DNA from: Rotaria socialis
Lineage: Eukaryota > Rotifera > Eurotatoria > Philodinida > Philodinidae
Length of the DNA stretch: 64,000 nt
Direction of reading: 5' to 3'
Assembly (NCBI GenBank): GCA_905331475.1
Contig: CAJNYU010003062.1
Span: forward strand, 174,961-238,960
In this document: piece by piece, positions 38,304-50,220 of the stretch
How positions within the stretch are numbered: the first letter of the stretch is position 1
Layout: each line of letters starts with the position of its first letter
The notes under the pieces: model-generated
The model's input: the letters and a program-made list of their open reading frames with translations, nothing else
The model's database searches: none
What the model was told of the DNA's origin: nothing
Translations under genes and position numbers: made by a program

Positions 38304-38542
38304 AACTGAAAAAATAGAAAATTTTATCTGATGAAAATCTCTTCTTTCAAAATTTTAGTTTGTATGCATACTTGATAATAAAAATAATTACAATTCAATA
38401 GCGTCTTGATATATCTATCAAAGAAAGTAATCCTAATAGCAATGACGTTGTGTATCTCTTCTATGAGCAACAACTAAAAAAAGATAAACGCGAAGACATA
38501 AGAGAAGCACTCGTTTTTCTTGCTTTCGTTCTCTCGCTCTCG

Positions 38543-38573
<31 letters not shown>

Positions 38574-41500
38574 GTTCTCGGTTCTTTGTGAAACGAAGAA
38601 AGTCGATCCGTTGAGTAGTAATAGCTAGTATTTTTCTTTTTCTCTTATTGGTATTATGAGAGAAAATGAACAGTTTTTCCTAAGGCAAGAGAAATAGAAA
38701 AAGAAAAGAAATACTATACTGTCTGTTCATTTCGACAGAATATTGTCTTTTCTTTTATTTTTTATTTTATTTCAAGAATGTCATTTCTTTTGCTTTCTAT
38801 CACGCTTGAAGGGAGAGAGAATCAATTTCTCTCGGTCTATATTTTACTATTGTGTATGAAGCCGAGAACGACAAGTGAAAAGAAAAATGGCAGATAGTCG
38901 AACAACAAACTAGGCTGTCTTCATTTGAGACAATCCCGCTGTTGATTAGTACTTCATATCATGCAGTGAATACAAATTCATCTAATTTCATTATGCAAAT
39001 GAATAGTGAAATACTACGGGAGTACTATTGGTCACCATGTGGTCGCGCATCAGTGTTGACCGCTGCTGAGTATCTAATAGAAGAGTCATATAATCGACAG
39101 GTCATTCACAACATTCTTTATTCGTTTATACAACTCAACCGGATTATATAAGATAGAAGAATAATATACAGTTCTGTTGCAGGTGCTCAATTATACTACT
39201 ATTATTGATAAGAAGTGAAATAATAACAACAAAAAAAAAAAGAATTGAACTTATTGACGATACTGATTAATATAAAAGATGATCGAGCCAATCGAGCATA
39301 AAATAGGAGTCTATGATTGATTTTGTCAAAATGAGGAAAAAAAAGAAGAAAAGATTCGTCCTAAAGAATCATATCAATGTCATAACTGAATAGCATGGAG
39401 GACGAACTTTTTTTAGCCTTGACTCATGTTTTACGATGTAAATCAAACATGTTCTATAAGGATACTATATCAAATGATGATAACTTGAAAGTACAAGATA
39501 TGCTTGTTGAATAATCTCAACAAGTTGAAATGAGAATTTCATGAAGAAAAGAAAGTCAGATAAGATTATGAAAAGTTAAAGTTCAATTAGAGCTTTGATT
39601 TTAAACAAAACTATTAAAATAAGAATCTGATCTGGCACATTGGCATCCTGAATAAAGAATATTTGTTTACGTTTTCTACTTCCGATAAATGATGAATTAA
39701 TTGAGAATAATCGTATTCATTAACTTTCTACGAAAGGAACATGTAATAAACAACACAAAGAAAAAAAACTGTGAGAAATAATACCATCGGGTCGCAATTA
39801 GTGCCAAACATCATTTACTTTGTTCATCGAACAGTCATAAGCTGAGTTCGTAACTGTTAGTAATGCATGATTTTTGTTGTTTCATAACAGCAGTAGTTTT
39901 ATATTATTATTATTATTATTATTTATGTGTGGAAATTGCTTCTTTTGTAACATAAGATGACGATGCCTTCTAGATGTTTTGAGAAAGTTACTTAATTAAA
40001 CATACAATCAATCGGTCACACAGAAAAAAACAGCATAGAAATGAGTTAAGATAAAAACAAATCACTTAATGATGTCCACAATTTGTAGTCTCGACTAGAA
40101 CGCTTTGTTTTCCAATATATAAATATCGAAATCAATAGTAATTGTTCACATATGTAAGAGTATCATTGAATATTATAAATCTAATCTAACTAATTAGTTA
40201 GAGATCAGCAAAAAGTAATCGTTCTAGTTTTCTCTAGGTACTACTTTTAAATAGTTTCATGATCGTAGATTTTTATTTAAAAAGTTAATAAAGAAATTTC
40301 TTGCTTTGTACTTTGTCTTATAAGAGAACTTTAATTACGATTAATTCATAGTCAATATTTATTGTTTCATCGAATGCCAATATTCGGAACTAGTTCTTCA
40401 GTCATTTTCTATGCGACTCGCTTATATGATTAATATCTCAAGCATATCATAGTTAGGTGTATGTGCTTTGATCATTCAGGGCGCATTAGATATACTTTTG
40501 TCTGTTTTCTCTCATTTTTCAGTATTATTTTATGATAATAGGCAACATACCATTACTGATTAATCGTATTGATATTGTCCTTGGATGTAAACATTCATGA
40601 ATTCTGTCGAAAATCAATGATTAATTATTTCAGGTAATACAGTCATCACTATCTTTCCGTACACGGATAGAAAATGTATGTACAAGGTGTTCCATTTCAA
40701 TCTAAATCAGTATCACCATTTACTAATTATGCAGTTGCTGATAACGCAATACCTACATGACAGATAATTATAACTATCTGATTATGAAAAAATTTGATGG
40801 CTTTTTTATGCATGTGTAACATGGACGAAATGTAAGCGAAGAAGAATGCTTTTGAAAATAAACCATTTTTAATATGATGTATTGCGCATCATATATACTG
40901 ATAGCATTGTGTCAATCTAGATATTGACTAGTTTTAACCATTGAATTGACATTGGTTGAAAGTTTTGCAAAATTGATTGACATCTAATAAAATTGACGTA
41001 TCACTATATTGATGGGGTACATATTAAAAATCAAACAGCGAGTATTTTCAACTTTTCGAAGTAGACAATGATAAAAACTACGTAGTACACAATAATTAAG
41101 CAAATATGTACTATAAATACGGCAGATTCTCCTTTCCTTAATATTTAACCGATTAGTATTGCTCTTTATTATGTCCATAAAATAGATTATACATTTTATT
41201 ACAACTTCAAGACTACAACAGGTAGTGATAGTCGAAGGTGAGCAGGTCAAACAATGAATTCTATTATCATATTCTTGATACTATAATTAGGAGTGGCACT
41301 TTACGTTAATTTAATATTAACTGTTAAATAAAACCACTTAATTAACTCAAATTAAAATCAACGGTCCATCCCTAACTAGAATAGAGTTAGTGATATAAGA
41401 GCCAGCCAATATTCGCTTATAAGAAGATTTAAGCCTTGTTTTTTTGTAAAGCTAACAGAACCGATTTAATCTAACTAAATCTTCTGTTAGATTCCTTTAC

Positions 41501-42634
41501 TTGATACTCAGTACAAATTCTTCGGATTTATTCACGATTGGTTAAAGCTCATGCAGGTGTTGAGTTTTCAGTAGTAACAAATCTATGAGCAAAACAGTTA
41601 TACATACTTCATACACCCAGACCGAACAGTCTGGCCTGGAAACGGTCGGTTCCGGGTAGTTCCGTTGATTTTGTGGAAGTAGTATCCCGGTTAGAAAATT
41701 TTCGGATTTTTTCCGGTGATTTCCGATCAATTCCTGCCGAAAGCACCGGAATTTGGCAGGAATCCGCCGCAAAAGTCCAGCCGTATTTTTGACCGGAATA
41801 CTGCTTCCATATTCCAGCGAATTCCCGGGTTTTCCAGCAGAATATGGTGACTTTCCCGTATATTTTCTGGAGTATCTTACGGAATCCGGTAGCTGGAATG
41901 TCCGGCCTCGGCATTGGTCGCTTTATATTTCGATTGAGTATTTGTTTTAAGATATAGTTGCATTTACCGATATAACACGCCTATTTCATACTACGTCAGT
42001 AGATTGTCAATGAGCCAACAGGTTCTGTCCTGTTGAAGTCCCACTGTTACTGTTGCTCGTTGATTAAGCTCGAGACACACAAAAATGAGATTAACATTAG
42101 AAAAGAACTCCTTCGCTGTGCGTTTGTCTCTAACGCTTGAGTGCTAATGGGGAAAATGATATTGTTCAGATTATGCGGTACATTAACTATTCGTTGATGC
42201 TGTTCCTTTAAAATCATGTTTACTTGCGTCTCTCCTTGTACTTTTACATTGAAAACGTCAAAAGCAATGTGTGTTGAAGATTTTTCAGATTCAGGTAAAA
42301 ATCAAAACTTGACATACCCATTGCATTTTTCATAAGAAACTAATACCGTTAAAATAGCATGATTTTCCTTTATCATTATGATGGGTAAGGTTCGTGTTCA
42401 GTCAGAAAGCTCTGTGTAGTATAGACGCAAGCAAAAAGAGTGGTTAATAGAATATTCTGAGTGCTTACAACAGCCATCGACCAATCTAATTTTCTTCTAC
42501 GAAATCATAAAGCCATAATGGTCAACGTGTTGTTTTTCAAAATAAACATATTGGTAAATCTTATGCATTTAAAAACAATTCTCGATGCTCATCGAGAAGT
42601 AATGTTCAGTCGGAAGAATAGTACAGCGATGTTC
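38304..42634. other. Gene-poor 4.3-kb intergenic region
   Basis: No gene is supported on either strand. It contains a (CT)n tract at about 38535-38562, an ATT triplet run at 39903-39922, and one GC-rich inverted-repeat element (about 41616-41911). Small ORFs (for example 38942-39151 and 40984-41250) lack splice structure or family similarity. Confidence 0.5.
41616..41911. mobile_element. GC-rich short inverted-repeat element, copy B
   Basis: Reverse-orientation relative of copy A at 5720-5960. CCCAGACCGAACAGTCTGG here corresponds to CCCAGGTCGAACAGTCCGG in copy A. The segments with TTGATTTTGTGGAAGTAGTA, AAAATTTTCGG and GACCGGAATACTGCTTCCAT are shared almost base for base. The far end has diverged, so that boundary is approximate. 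Confidence 0.7.
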
Positions 42635-42753
42635 GCTTACGGCCATACCACGTTGAATACACCAGTTCTCGTCCGATCACTGAAGTTAAGCAACGTCGGG
42701 CTCGGTTAGTACTTGGATGGGTGACCGCCTGGGAATACCGAGTGTCGTAAGCT
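42635..42753 (+). rRNA. 5S ribosomal RNA
   Basis: A 119-nt sequence with the conserved animal 5S layout. The ends GCTTACGG and GTAAGCT pair as helix I. The internal control region is present: AAGTTAAGCAACGTC (A box) and TTGGATGGGTGACCG (C box), with CTGGGAATACCG downstream. A T5 run immediately after (42753-42757) is an RNA polymerase III terminator. An N gap starts 9 bp further on, so a tandem array of copies could be collapsed there. Confidence 0.96.
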
Positions 42754-42762
42754 TTTTGTTTT

Positions 42763-42846
42763 NNNNNNNNNNNNNNNNNNNNNNNNNNNNNNNNNNNNNN
42801 NNNNNNNNNNNNNNNNNNNNNNNNNNNNNNNNNNNNNNNNNNNNNN
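42763..42846. other. Assembly gap (N run)
   Basis: 84 N residues between the 5S gene and the palindrome. A 90-aa ORF track crossing it is meaningless. Confidence 0.99.
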
Positions 42847-43062
42847 TGAAAAATTATAGAATCATTTGCTTAATTTCAGTTGTTAGTTTATTTTCGATCA
42901 ACTTAGGTTGCTTAGGAAATCAAAGCCCGTGCTGGTGGTACAAAAAATTCGAGTACTCGAATTTTTTGTACCACCAGCACGGGCTTTGATTTCCTAAGCA
43001 ACCTAAGTTGATCGAAAATAAACTAACAACTGAAATTAAGCAAATGATTCTATAATTTTTCA
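42847..43062. repeat. Perfect 216-bp palindrome with no spacer
   Basis: Each base from 42847 pairs with its partner down from 43062; the centre is CGAGTACTCG at 42950-42959. There are no mismatches and no loop. The left end coincides with the N gap, so the full arm length is unknown. It is either a true palindrome or an artefact of joining a sequence to its own reverse complement at the gap. Confidence 0.92.
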
Positions 43063-43889
43063 TAGCACTATATCGTCAAGGTTACTTTGAAATAAGTGTT
43101 TTTTGCTTCAAAAAGATTGATAAGAAAAAATAAGTAACTTAAATCAAAATTGCTTATTATATGTAAGCTAGCGTTGTTCATCTTTAATTTTAAAAAAACA
43201 TAGTTTCTTACAGATAAATATGAATTGAGTACGATGAATCGCTAAAGCGTCGTGCAAGCTGGAAGGAAATTTTATCAGTTTGGTATGGCATAATACAAAT
43301 AATGTACTTTTCATTACTTGAATGAAAACAAAATCTCTTCTGTATATGGCTGACATTTCTTCTACTCTTTTTTACACTAGAATATATCAAATATCTCTTT
43401 TGTTCCAGTTGGCTGATAGTTTATTTATTTTTCATCGCTAAGATAAGATTAAAAGAAGGAAGAGCTTAAGAACATCAATAATAATTGTGATGGCAAAGTT
43501 TCTCCCTACTAGAACAAAACAGAAGAGCACCAATCTATTTGATTAGAAGAAAACAGAGAGAGAGAGAGAGAGAGAGAGATAAAAGAAAAATAATGCCAAG
43601 TATGTGAAACATCGTCATATAATTGCATTTTGACAGGCGGATTATATATATATATATATATACACGAGCGCGCACACAAACAAATATTTGTATATTATAG
43701 GTATTAATGGAACTAAAACATGTGTATATGAAACAGTTACAATTGCATGTTATTTTAAAAAAAGACAGGAAATATCTCTTCATGGACGTAAAAATTCATG
43801 TATTTTACTCATCTCAATTTGTAATGCGAATCTGACTCGATAGAAGAAAAAGAGCAAGAAACACTGTTTGTTCGATACTAATTGACTGC
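43063..43889. other. Intergenic, GRB2 3' flank
   Basis: No gene is seen. It contains a (GA)n run at about 43555-43579 and a (TA)n run at about 43643-43660. The distal part is probably GRB2 3'UTR on the minus strand. Confidence 0.45.
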
Positions 43890-45069
<1,180 letters not shown>

Positions 45070-45214
45070 ATTGCTTTCTTTTTTTGTTCTCAAATGGCAA
45101 ATTTAAGAGAACATACAAAAATAAAATAGATATCTTGAAAGAGAAAGAAAAAGTAAGCATCAATAGCAGAAACGAAGGACAAAATATTTTCTTTGTTTTT
45201 TCTTTTCTTTTAAT

Positions 45215-45968
45215 TTATTCTTGTTTATCAAAATATTCTTTTGATTTAACTGGATCAGGTTTAATCGTATGAGGATTCGTTTTTTCGTTCCAATCCGCAG
45301 GACATACTTCACCGTATTGTTCAACATATTGCAAAGCTTTTATAAGGCGCAGAGTTTCATCAACGGAGCGACCCACTGGTAAATCATTTATTGTTATTTG
45401 CCGCAATATGTGTTCTTTATCAATAATAAATAAACCCCGAAGGGCAATACCACCGTTATCATCAATTAAAATACCATAACGTCGTGTAATTTCTTTGGAA
45501 AAATCACTTAATAATGGATATTTAAGACCACCGAGACCTCCTTTTTTTCTTGGCGTATTTATCCAAGCTAGAAAAATAAAATAATAAATAATCGAAATAA
45601 ATTTTCATTCGGTTTTATAATTTACCAAGATGACTATGTACTGAATCAGTACTACAACCAATAACTTGTGTATTAAGATTACGAAATTCATCAATACGGT
45701 CATTAAACGCAACAAGTTCCGTAGGGCAAACAAATGTGAAATCTAACGGATAGAAAAATAATACAACATATTTGCCTTTATAATCCGATAATTGTATATC
45801 TTTGAAGTGTCCTTTAATGACTGCTTGGCCTTTGAATTCAGGTGCTGGTTTTGCTATCGCCGGAAATGAACTATGATATGTTGTCATGCGTGCGACAACA
45901 TTTTGAAATGGATAAGATGGTGTCTTGATTGTAAATGATGTTAGTTGACGAAGGAATTGCCGATACAT
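45215..45968 (-). CDS. PRDX3: Mitochondrial 2-Cys peroxiredoxin (PRDX3-like)
   Basis: Thioredoxin-dependent peroxidase reducing H2O2. Two exons, 45968-45626 and 45567-45215, give 231 aa. The peroxidatic Cys is in DFTFVCPTE and the resolving Cys in GEVCPAD. The GGLGG and C-terminal YF (KEYFDKQ) motifs mark a hyperoxidation-sensitive typical 2-Cys enzyme. The N-terminal ~35 residues are basic, Ser/Thr-rich and free of acidic residues ([16 protein letters not shown]), as expected for a mitochondrial presequence, hence PRDX3 rather than PRDX1/2. A pyrimidine-rich TAG lies about 35 nt upstream of the ATG on the coding strand. It is transcribed away from the Ly6-like gene, with a shared 383-bp promoter region. 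Confidence 0.95.
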
Positions 45969-46351
45969 AGTAAATTTCTCTTGCTTGGTCTTATCTCAAT
46001 CTAGAAATGTAAAAAGACACGTGTAAAGAACATTGAACTTTAATTGAATATTAAACGTTTGAATGAACCAATTGACCTGACATATAGTAAAAGATAGTAA
46101 AATTCGTCGAAACAAAAAGAGCCATATTTAGATTCGTTCGCTTTTGACACAAGATCAAGATAAATGTATGCATACTTTAGTATTTGATGTTTTTGTTTTC
46201 TCTAATGCAGCGACCATATATTTTAGATAGAGGTCATCCCAAAGATTTTAATTGGACAGTATAGTTTCGTATTGTTTATTTGCAGTTGTGCAGTAGAACT
46301 TTTTCTTTCTTTTTTGGACGAAAAAAATCTATTAGAACAAAACAAAAAAAA
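45969..46351. promoter_or_regulatory. Divergent intergenic region, peroxiredoxin / Ly6-like gene
   Basis: A 383-bp region between two start codons facing away from each other, so it must hold both promoters. No motif is clear enough to name. Confidence 0.4.
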
Positions 46352-47053
46352 ATGAAATATCTAATATTTTATGGTTCGTTTGTTATACTTGCTTTTTATG
46401 CTGTATCAGGTAAGCAATAGAAAATTTCATTTTGCCATCGATTGATTGTTGATAATAAAATTCTTTTTAGTTTTGTCAATCAAATGTTATGTGTGTAAAG
46501 AACCCGATAGAAAATGTCGTGATCCGTTTCAAAATGATACTATTTTCCTGAAAGATTGTTCCACAATCGGCATGGGTAATGCTACAATGTGTCGTAAGTA
46601 TATGTGGGAAAGTAAGTAGAAATAGTTTTTCTTTTTACTTGAGATCTTGGCATGTTTTTTTCTCGCTTTAAGTTGGTGATGGTACACGATATTATATGCG
46701 TGGGTGTGCTGTACATGGTCGTGTTAGTCGAAAGCAGGGTCGCGATTGTATTGAACGACTTGGTATGTATTTTAGACAATAATGAAAAAAAATTCTTAGA
46801 TAAACATATATTTATGTGTAAACAAAATAATGTGCTGTTGACATTTTGTCATTCATACAAACGTTTTGATCATTAGTAAACTAATGTCTATTTTCTTTTT
46901 TGTTTAGGTACATGGAAAACAAAAATGTGGTATTGTCAATGTGATAATAAAGATGGATGTAATGGAAGTACAAATATAAGAGTTTCGTCTCTAACAATTC
47001 TGTTTGGTATTATAATCTTTTTCTATTCGCAATCAATACAAACTATTCAATAG
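46352..47053 (+). CDS. Ly6/uPAR-like GPI-anchored protein (quiver/sleepless type)
   Basis: Small secreted three-finger-type protein. Four exons, 46352-46409, 46471-46611, 46673-46762, 46908-47053, give 144 aa. An N-terminal signal peptide (MKYLIFYGSFVILAFYAVS) is followed by CYVCK, then spaced cysteines, and the hallmark end CQCDNKDGCNGS. A hydrophobic C-terminus (LTILFGIIIFFY) with a short tail is typical of a GPI-attachment signal. The Cys pattern, with the RGCAV and YCQCDNKDGCNG segments, resembles invertebrate quiver/sleepless proteins that modulate K+ channels and nicotinic receptors. The family assignment is firmer than that role. Confidence 0.83.
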
Positions 47054-47828
47054 CAGGTCTTTTTTTTAAAGATCTATTGTATATAGTAGTCAATCTTAAT
47101 ACTATTCAACATTCTATTCAAATATTTTGAATGTCTTTCTTTTATACTATGAATTTTATATAGTTAATACGTAGTTGTTTTTGCACGACTGTTTTTTTTT
47201 CAATTTTCTTTTTGTATTCTTACGTTGAAAATGTTTTAGCAGAATGACGTAGTTTTTCTTGTGTACATTCCATATATGTTTGTTTGATAATTTGACTTAT
47301 TTGTGCAAATATGAGTGCTATCATTGTTTTTTCTTCTGCTCTAATGATAGAGTTCAATTTTATAATCAAATAATTTTACTCAAAAATCAGTAAATATTAT
47401 TGATTGCTCAATAAATGATTAGATCTGAAATTAAACAATTTCTAATATTGATTCTGATTATACAGTTTAGAAACAAGTAAGAAATCAACAATAGTTAAAT
47501 TGCAAATCTATACAAATTCTTTCCTGGATATTTGGAAAACTACAAAATATAATGAAATTAAATATACAATTAATGCAATTATAATTAGAAATCTTTATTA
47601 GTTAACATTTGTGTTCAAGTATATGGGCGAAATAAAATCATGACAATGTATATTTCATTGCTGTCCATATGCGACATCTGTAACAAACATACTCATTTGA
47701 CATAATATATTTATTTACTTATAAATGAGAGACTATACCTTCTTATACTAAGAGTAATCGAGAATCGTTTGAAAAAGTGACACGTCATAGTCAAAAGAAA
47801 TTTATCTCGCCAAATTACTTAAAATAAA
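47054..47828. other. Intergenic, Ly6-like 3'UTR and UBXN4 promoter
   Basis: AT-rich, with no gene seen. The last ~50 bp contain a CACGTCA motif (listed separately) upstream of UBXN4. Confidence 0.5.
47781..47787 (-). promoter_or_regulatory. Possible UPR element (TGACGTG) upstream of UBXN4
   Basis: CACGTCA on the plus strand reads TGACGTG on the other strand, the core recognised by ATF6/XBP1 in unfolded-protein-response promoters. It lies 42 bp upstream of the UBXN4 ATG. UBXN4 family members act in ER-associated degradation and are ER-stress responsive. A 7-mer can occur by chance. Confidence 0.3.
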
Positions 47829-49244
47829 ATGGAACCGTGGTATTCAGGTGCTGTTGTCGATGCTGTACGTGAAGCTAAATCCCGTCGAGCTTTATTCATT
47901 GTTTATATTCATGATGATTCTGAACAATCTCAATTTGTTGACAATCTCTGGATTGAAGTATGGACGAAACTAACTAATCTATCACAAGTAGTTGCACTTC
48001 GTCTTACAAAAGATACTGAAGCTTGTAAACAATTTCAAGCTATTTATAAAATTCAAACATATCCAACAATTTATTTGATTAATGGTCAAAATGGACAAGT
48101 ATTAAAAATGATTGATGAACCACTGGAAGATTCGAATCGATTAGAAGAAATACTCGAACGATCTATGAATATAATCGAATCTAAACAACAAGATACACCA
48201 GTAGTAGCAGCTACAATAGTAACAAATGAATCGAATAGAACAGTTGAAGAAAAAGTAATTAATTTAATAAAAGAAATTAGATTTATTTTTAATTATTATT
48301 AATAGATAGCAGAAGCTCGTGCACGTCTTAAAATAATACAAGATAAACGTGATGAAGAAGCAAAAGCAAAAGAAAAGCAAGAAGAAGTGGAACGTCGCCG
48401 TCTTGGACAACAAATGCTGTTGGATAAACAGAAAAAAGATGAAGAATTAATACGAAAACAAGCTGAAGAAATTCGACGAGATAAAGTCGAACAACAAAAA
48501 TTACAAGAAAAACTCAAAGCCCAAATTCAACAGGATCGAGAAGACAAACGGCGTAGATATGAAAACGAACAATCAGCAGCTGCTCAACAAACAAAACCAA
48601 AAGTGACAACAACACAAGTGCAAGGTCCAAAAATCAATTATGATCGTTCACGTTTACAATTTCGTTTAACAGATGGATCATTTTTTACTGAAGATTTTTC
48701 ACCAGATGCTCGCATGAATGAAGTGTATGCATATTTACAAGAAACACTTCCTACTGATCAGTATAGAAACGGTTCATATGTACTTCGTACAACACATACA
48801 CGTACTACGTTAGCAAGAGATAATCCAAGTTCATTAAAAGACCTTGACCTTATTCCATCGGCTGTTTTACTTGTTGTTAATCGTGGAAATGGAAATACTA
48901 GTTATTCGTCGACTAGTGTGGCTACAAATAATATTTTTCAATCGTTTCAACTAATGTTTGCTTGGTTTATAATGCAATTTAATTTCATTTATCAATTAAT
49001 TTTTTCCAAATTATTTGGACATCGCACTCAAACAGCAGCAACACCACCGAGAGAACAAATTAGGCCATCGACGAGAAAAAATAATACGAATGAACAAAGA
49101 GCAACAACACCAAAAGCCGCAAAGGAAAATTTCAAAGTAGATTCAACTGAAAAAACGACTATTCGTCGTTTTCATAATACGCAAGATGATAGCGACGATG
49201 AAGAAAAACGTACATGGAATGGAAATTCTACACAACAAATGTAA
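47829..49244 (+). CDS. UBXN4: UBX domain protein 4 (erasin), ER-associated degradation factor
   Basis: ER-membrane adaptor recruiting p97/VCP for ER-associated degradation. Two exons, 47829-48254 and 48306-49244 (51-bp intron), give 454 aa, close to the human 508. The N-terminal thioredoxin-like domain (WYSGAVVDAVREAKSRRALFIVYI ... YKIQTYPTIYLIN, ~residues 1-105) has no CxxC, as in the family. A long charged coiled coil (~143-230, EEVERRRLGQQMLL...) follows. Then comes the UBX domain (~252-335: RLQFRLTDGSFFTEDFSPDARMNEVY ... LIPSAVLLVVNRG). A hydrophobic hairpin (~350-380) for ER insertion is next, then a polar tail. The family's typical order is preserved. Confidence 0.94.
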
Positions 49245-50220
49245 CTGTTTTATTTTATTCTCTTTATATAATAAATATATGTATTGTTGTTGCTTCGAAC
49301 CTAAAATAAGAAAATTCGACTATGTCAGCTGATATTATCGATGCCAAAGGTATCCTATTATACCATGGCTGTATCTTAGAACAGAATTAGAGAGAAAATC
49401 TTGATCATTTATTTAGATCTATTTGCTCTAAGCTTTTTTTCGAGTCAAAAGTGCCAAGTTGTAATATGAAAATTCTGTTCTTTTAAAATCTTCTCGAGGG
49501 AGGAATGTGACATTCATTAGAAAAATGCTGAGTCCCAGGTCGTTCATTCCTACAACTAGATCCAATCGGATCTGAAAACGGGTTACCTGGAATCTTGTAT
49601 GAAAACCCACTAGAATCGACGGAATCCGATACATATCCGGTTGTATCCTACTCTGCGATCCGATACGCCAAAAACTCTGCTATAGTCAACCTCTAAAAGC
49701 TTTTTTGCACTAAATAGAATTTTGATAATTTTTTAAAATTCTCCCGTCGGATCCGTCAATAATTCCGAAACCCATAATCTAATTGAATTTCCCCGGTTAG
49801 TAAAATGTTATAGGATCCGATAGAATTCGTTGTCGGATTAGTCGACCTGGGCGTTAACAACACCCACAATTTAGTCTCTCGAGAAACAACAGTTGGCTAT
49901 ACAATTGAGTATGAAAACTACATTATTTTATCAATGAAGAATCATTGTCAAACGGCAAACATATGGATAGTTAATTTTTAATTTTTCCAAAGAATTATTA
50001 TTGTAGATCGATTTATCGCTCTCTTAAATTTTTACGAAGTTATATTTTCAGTTCTTTAACAGAATCTTTCAAGATTCTTCTTTTTAGTGTATAGTAAATG
50101 ATTGATCTGTGGACTTTCGCCCTAAACTGTTTCTATCGATATGAAGAAATTGATGATTGTATTAATATTCAAGACAACAAATTTATACATGCATGAAAAA
50201 GAAACAATGATTCAACTATT
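49245..50220. other. Intergenic with a CCCAGGTCG-ended element
   Basis: 3' flanks of the converging UBXN4 and TIR-SAM genes. The only structure is the element at 49534-49851. A 68-aa minus ORF (49428-49634) lies in that repeat. Confidence 0.5.
49534..49851. mobile_element. CCCAGGTCG-ended element, copy C
   Basis: Starts CCCAGGTCG and ends CGACCTGGG, the same ends as copy A. The 318-bp interior differs: it repeats GGATCCGAT/AATCCGATA-type words in both orientations (for example 49560-49575, 49617-49636, 49657-49668, 49812-49840). TA flanks are not preserved (GT left, CG right), so this is an older or divergent member. Confidence 0.55.

Noticed and set aside
42717-42989. 90-codon ORF overlapping the 5S gene
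   Set aside because: Runs through the N gap and the palindrome; not a gene.
42000-43100. Spliced-leader RNA gene next to the 5S gene
   Set aside because: No leader-like sequence with a donor and Sm site was recognised in the readable sequence; one could only be in the gap.
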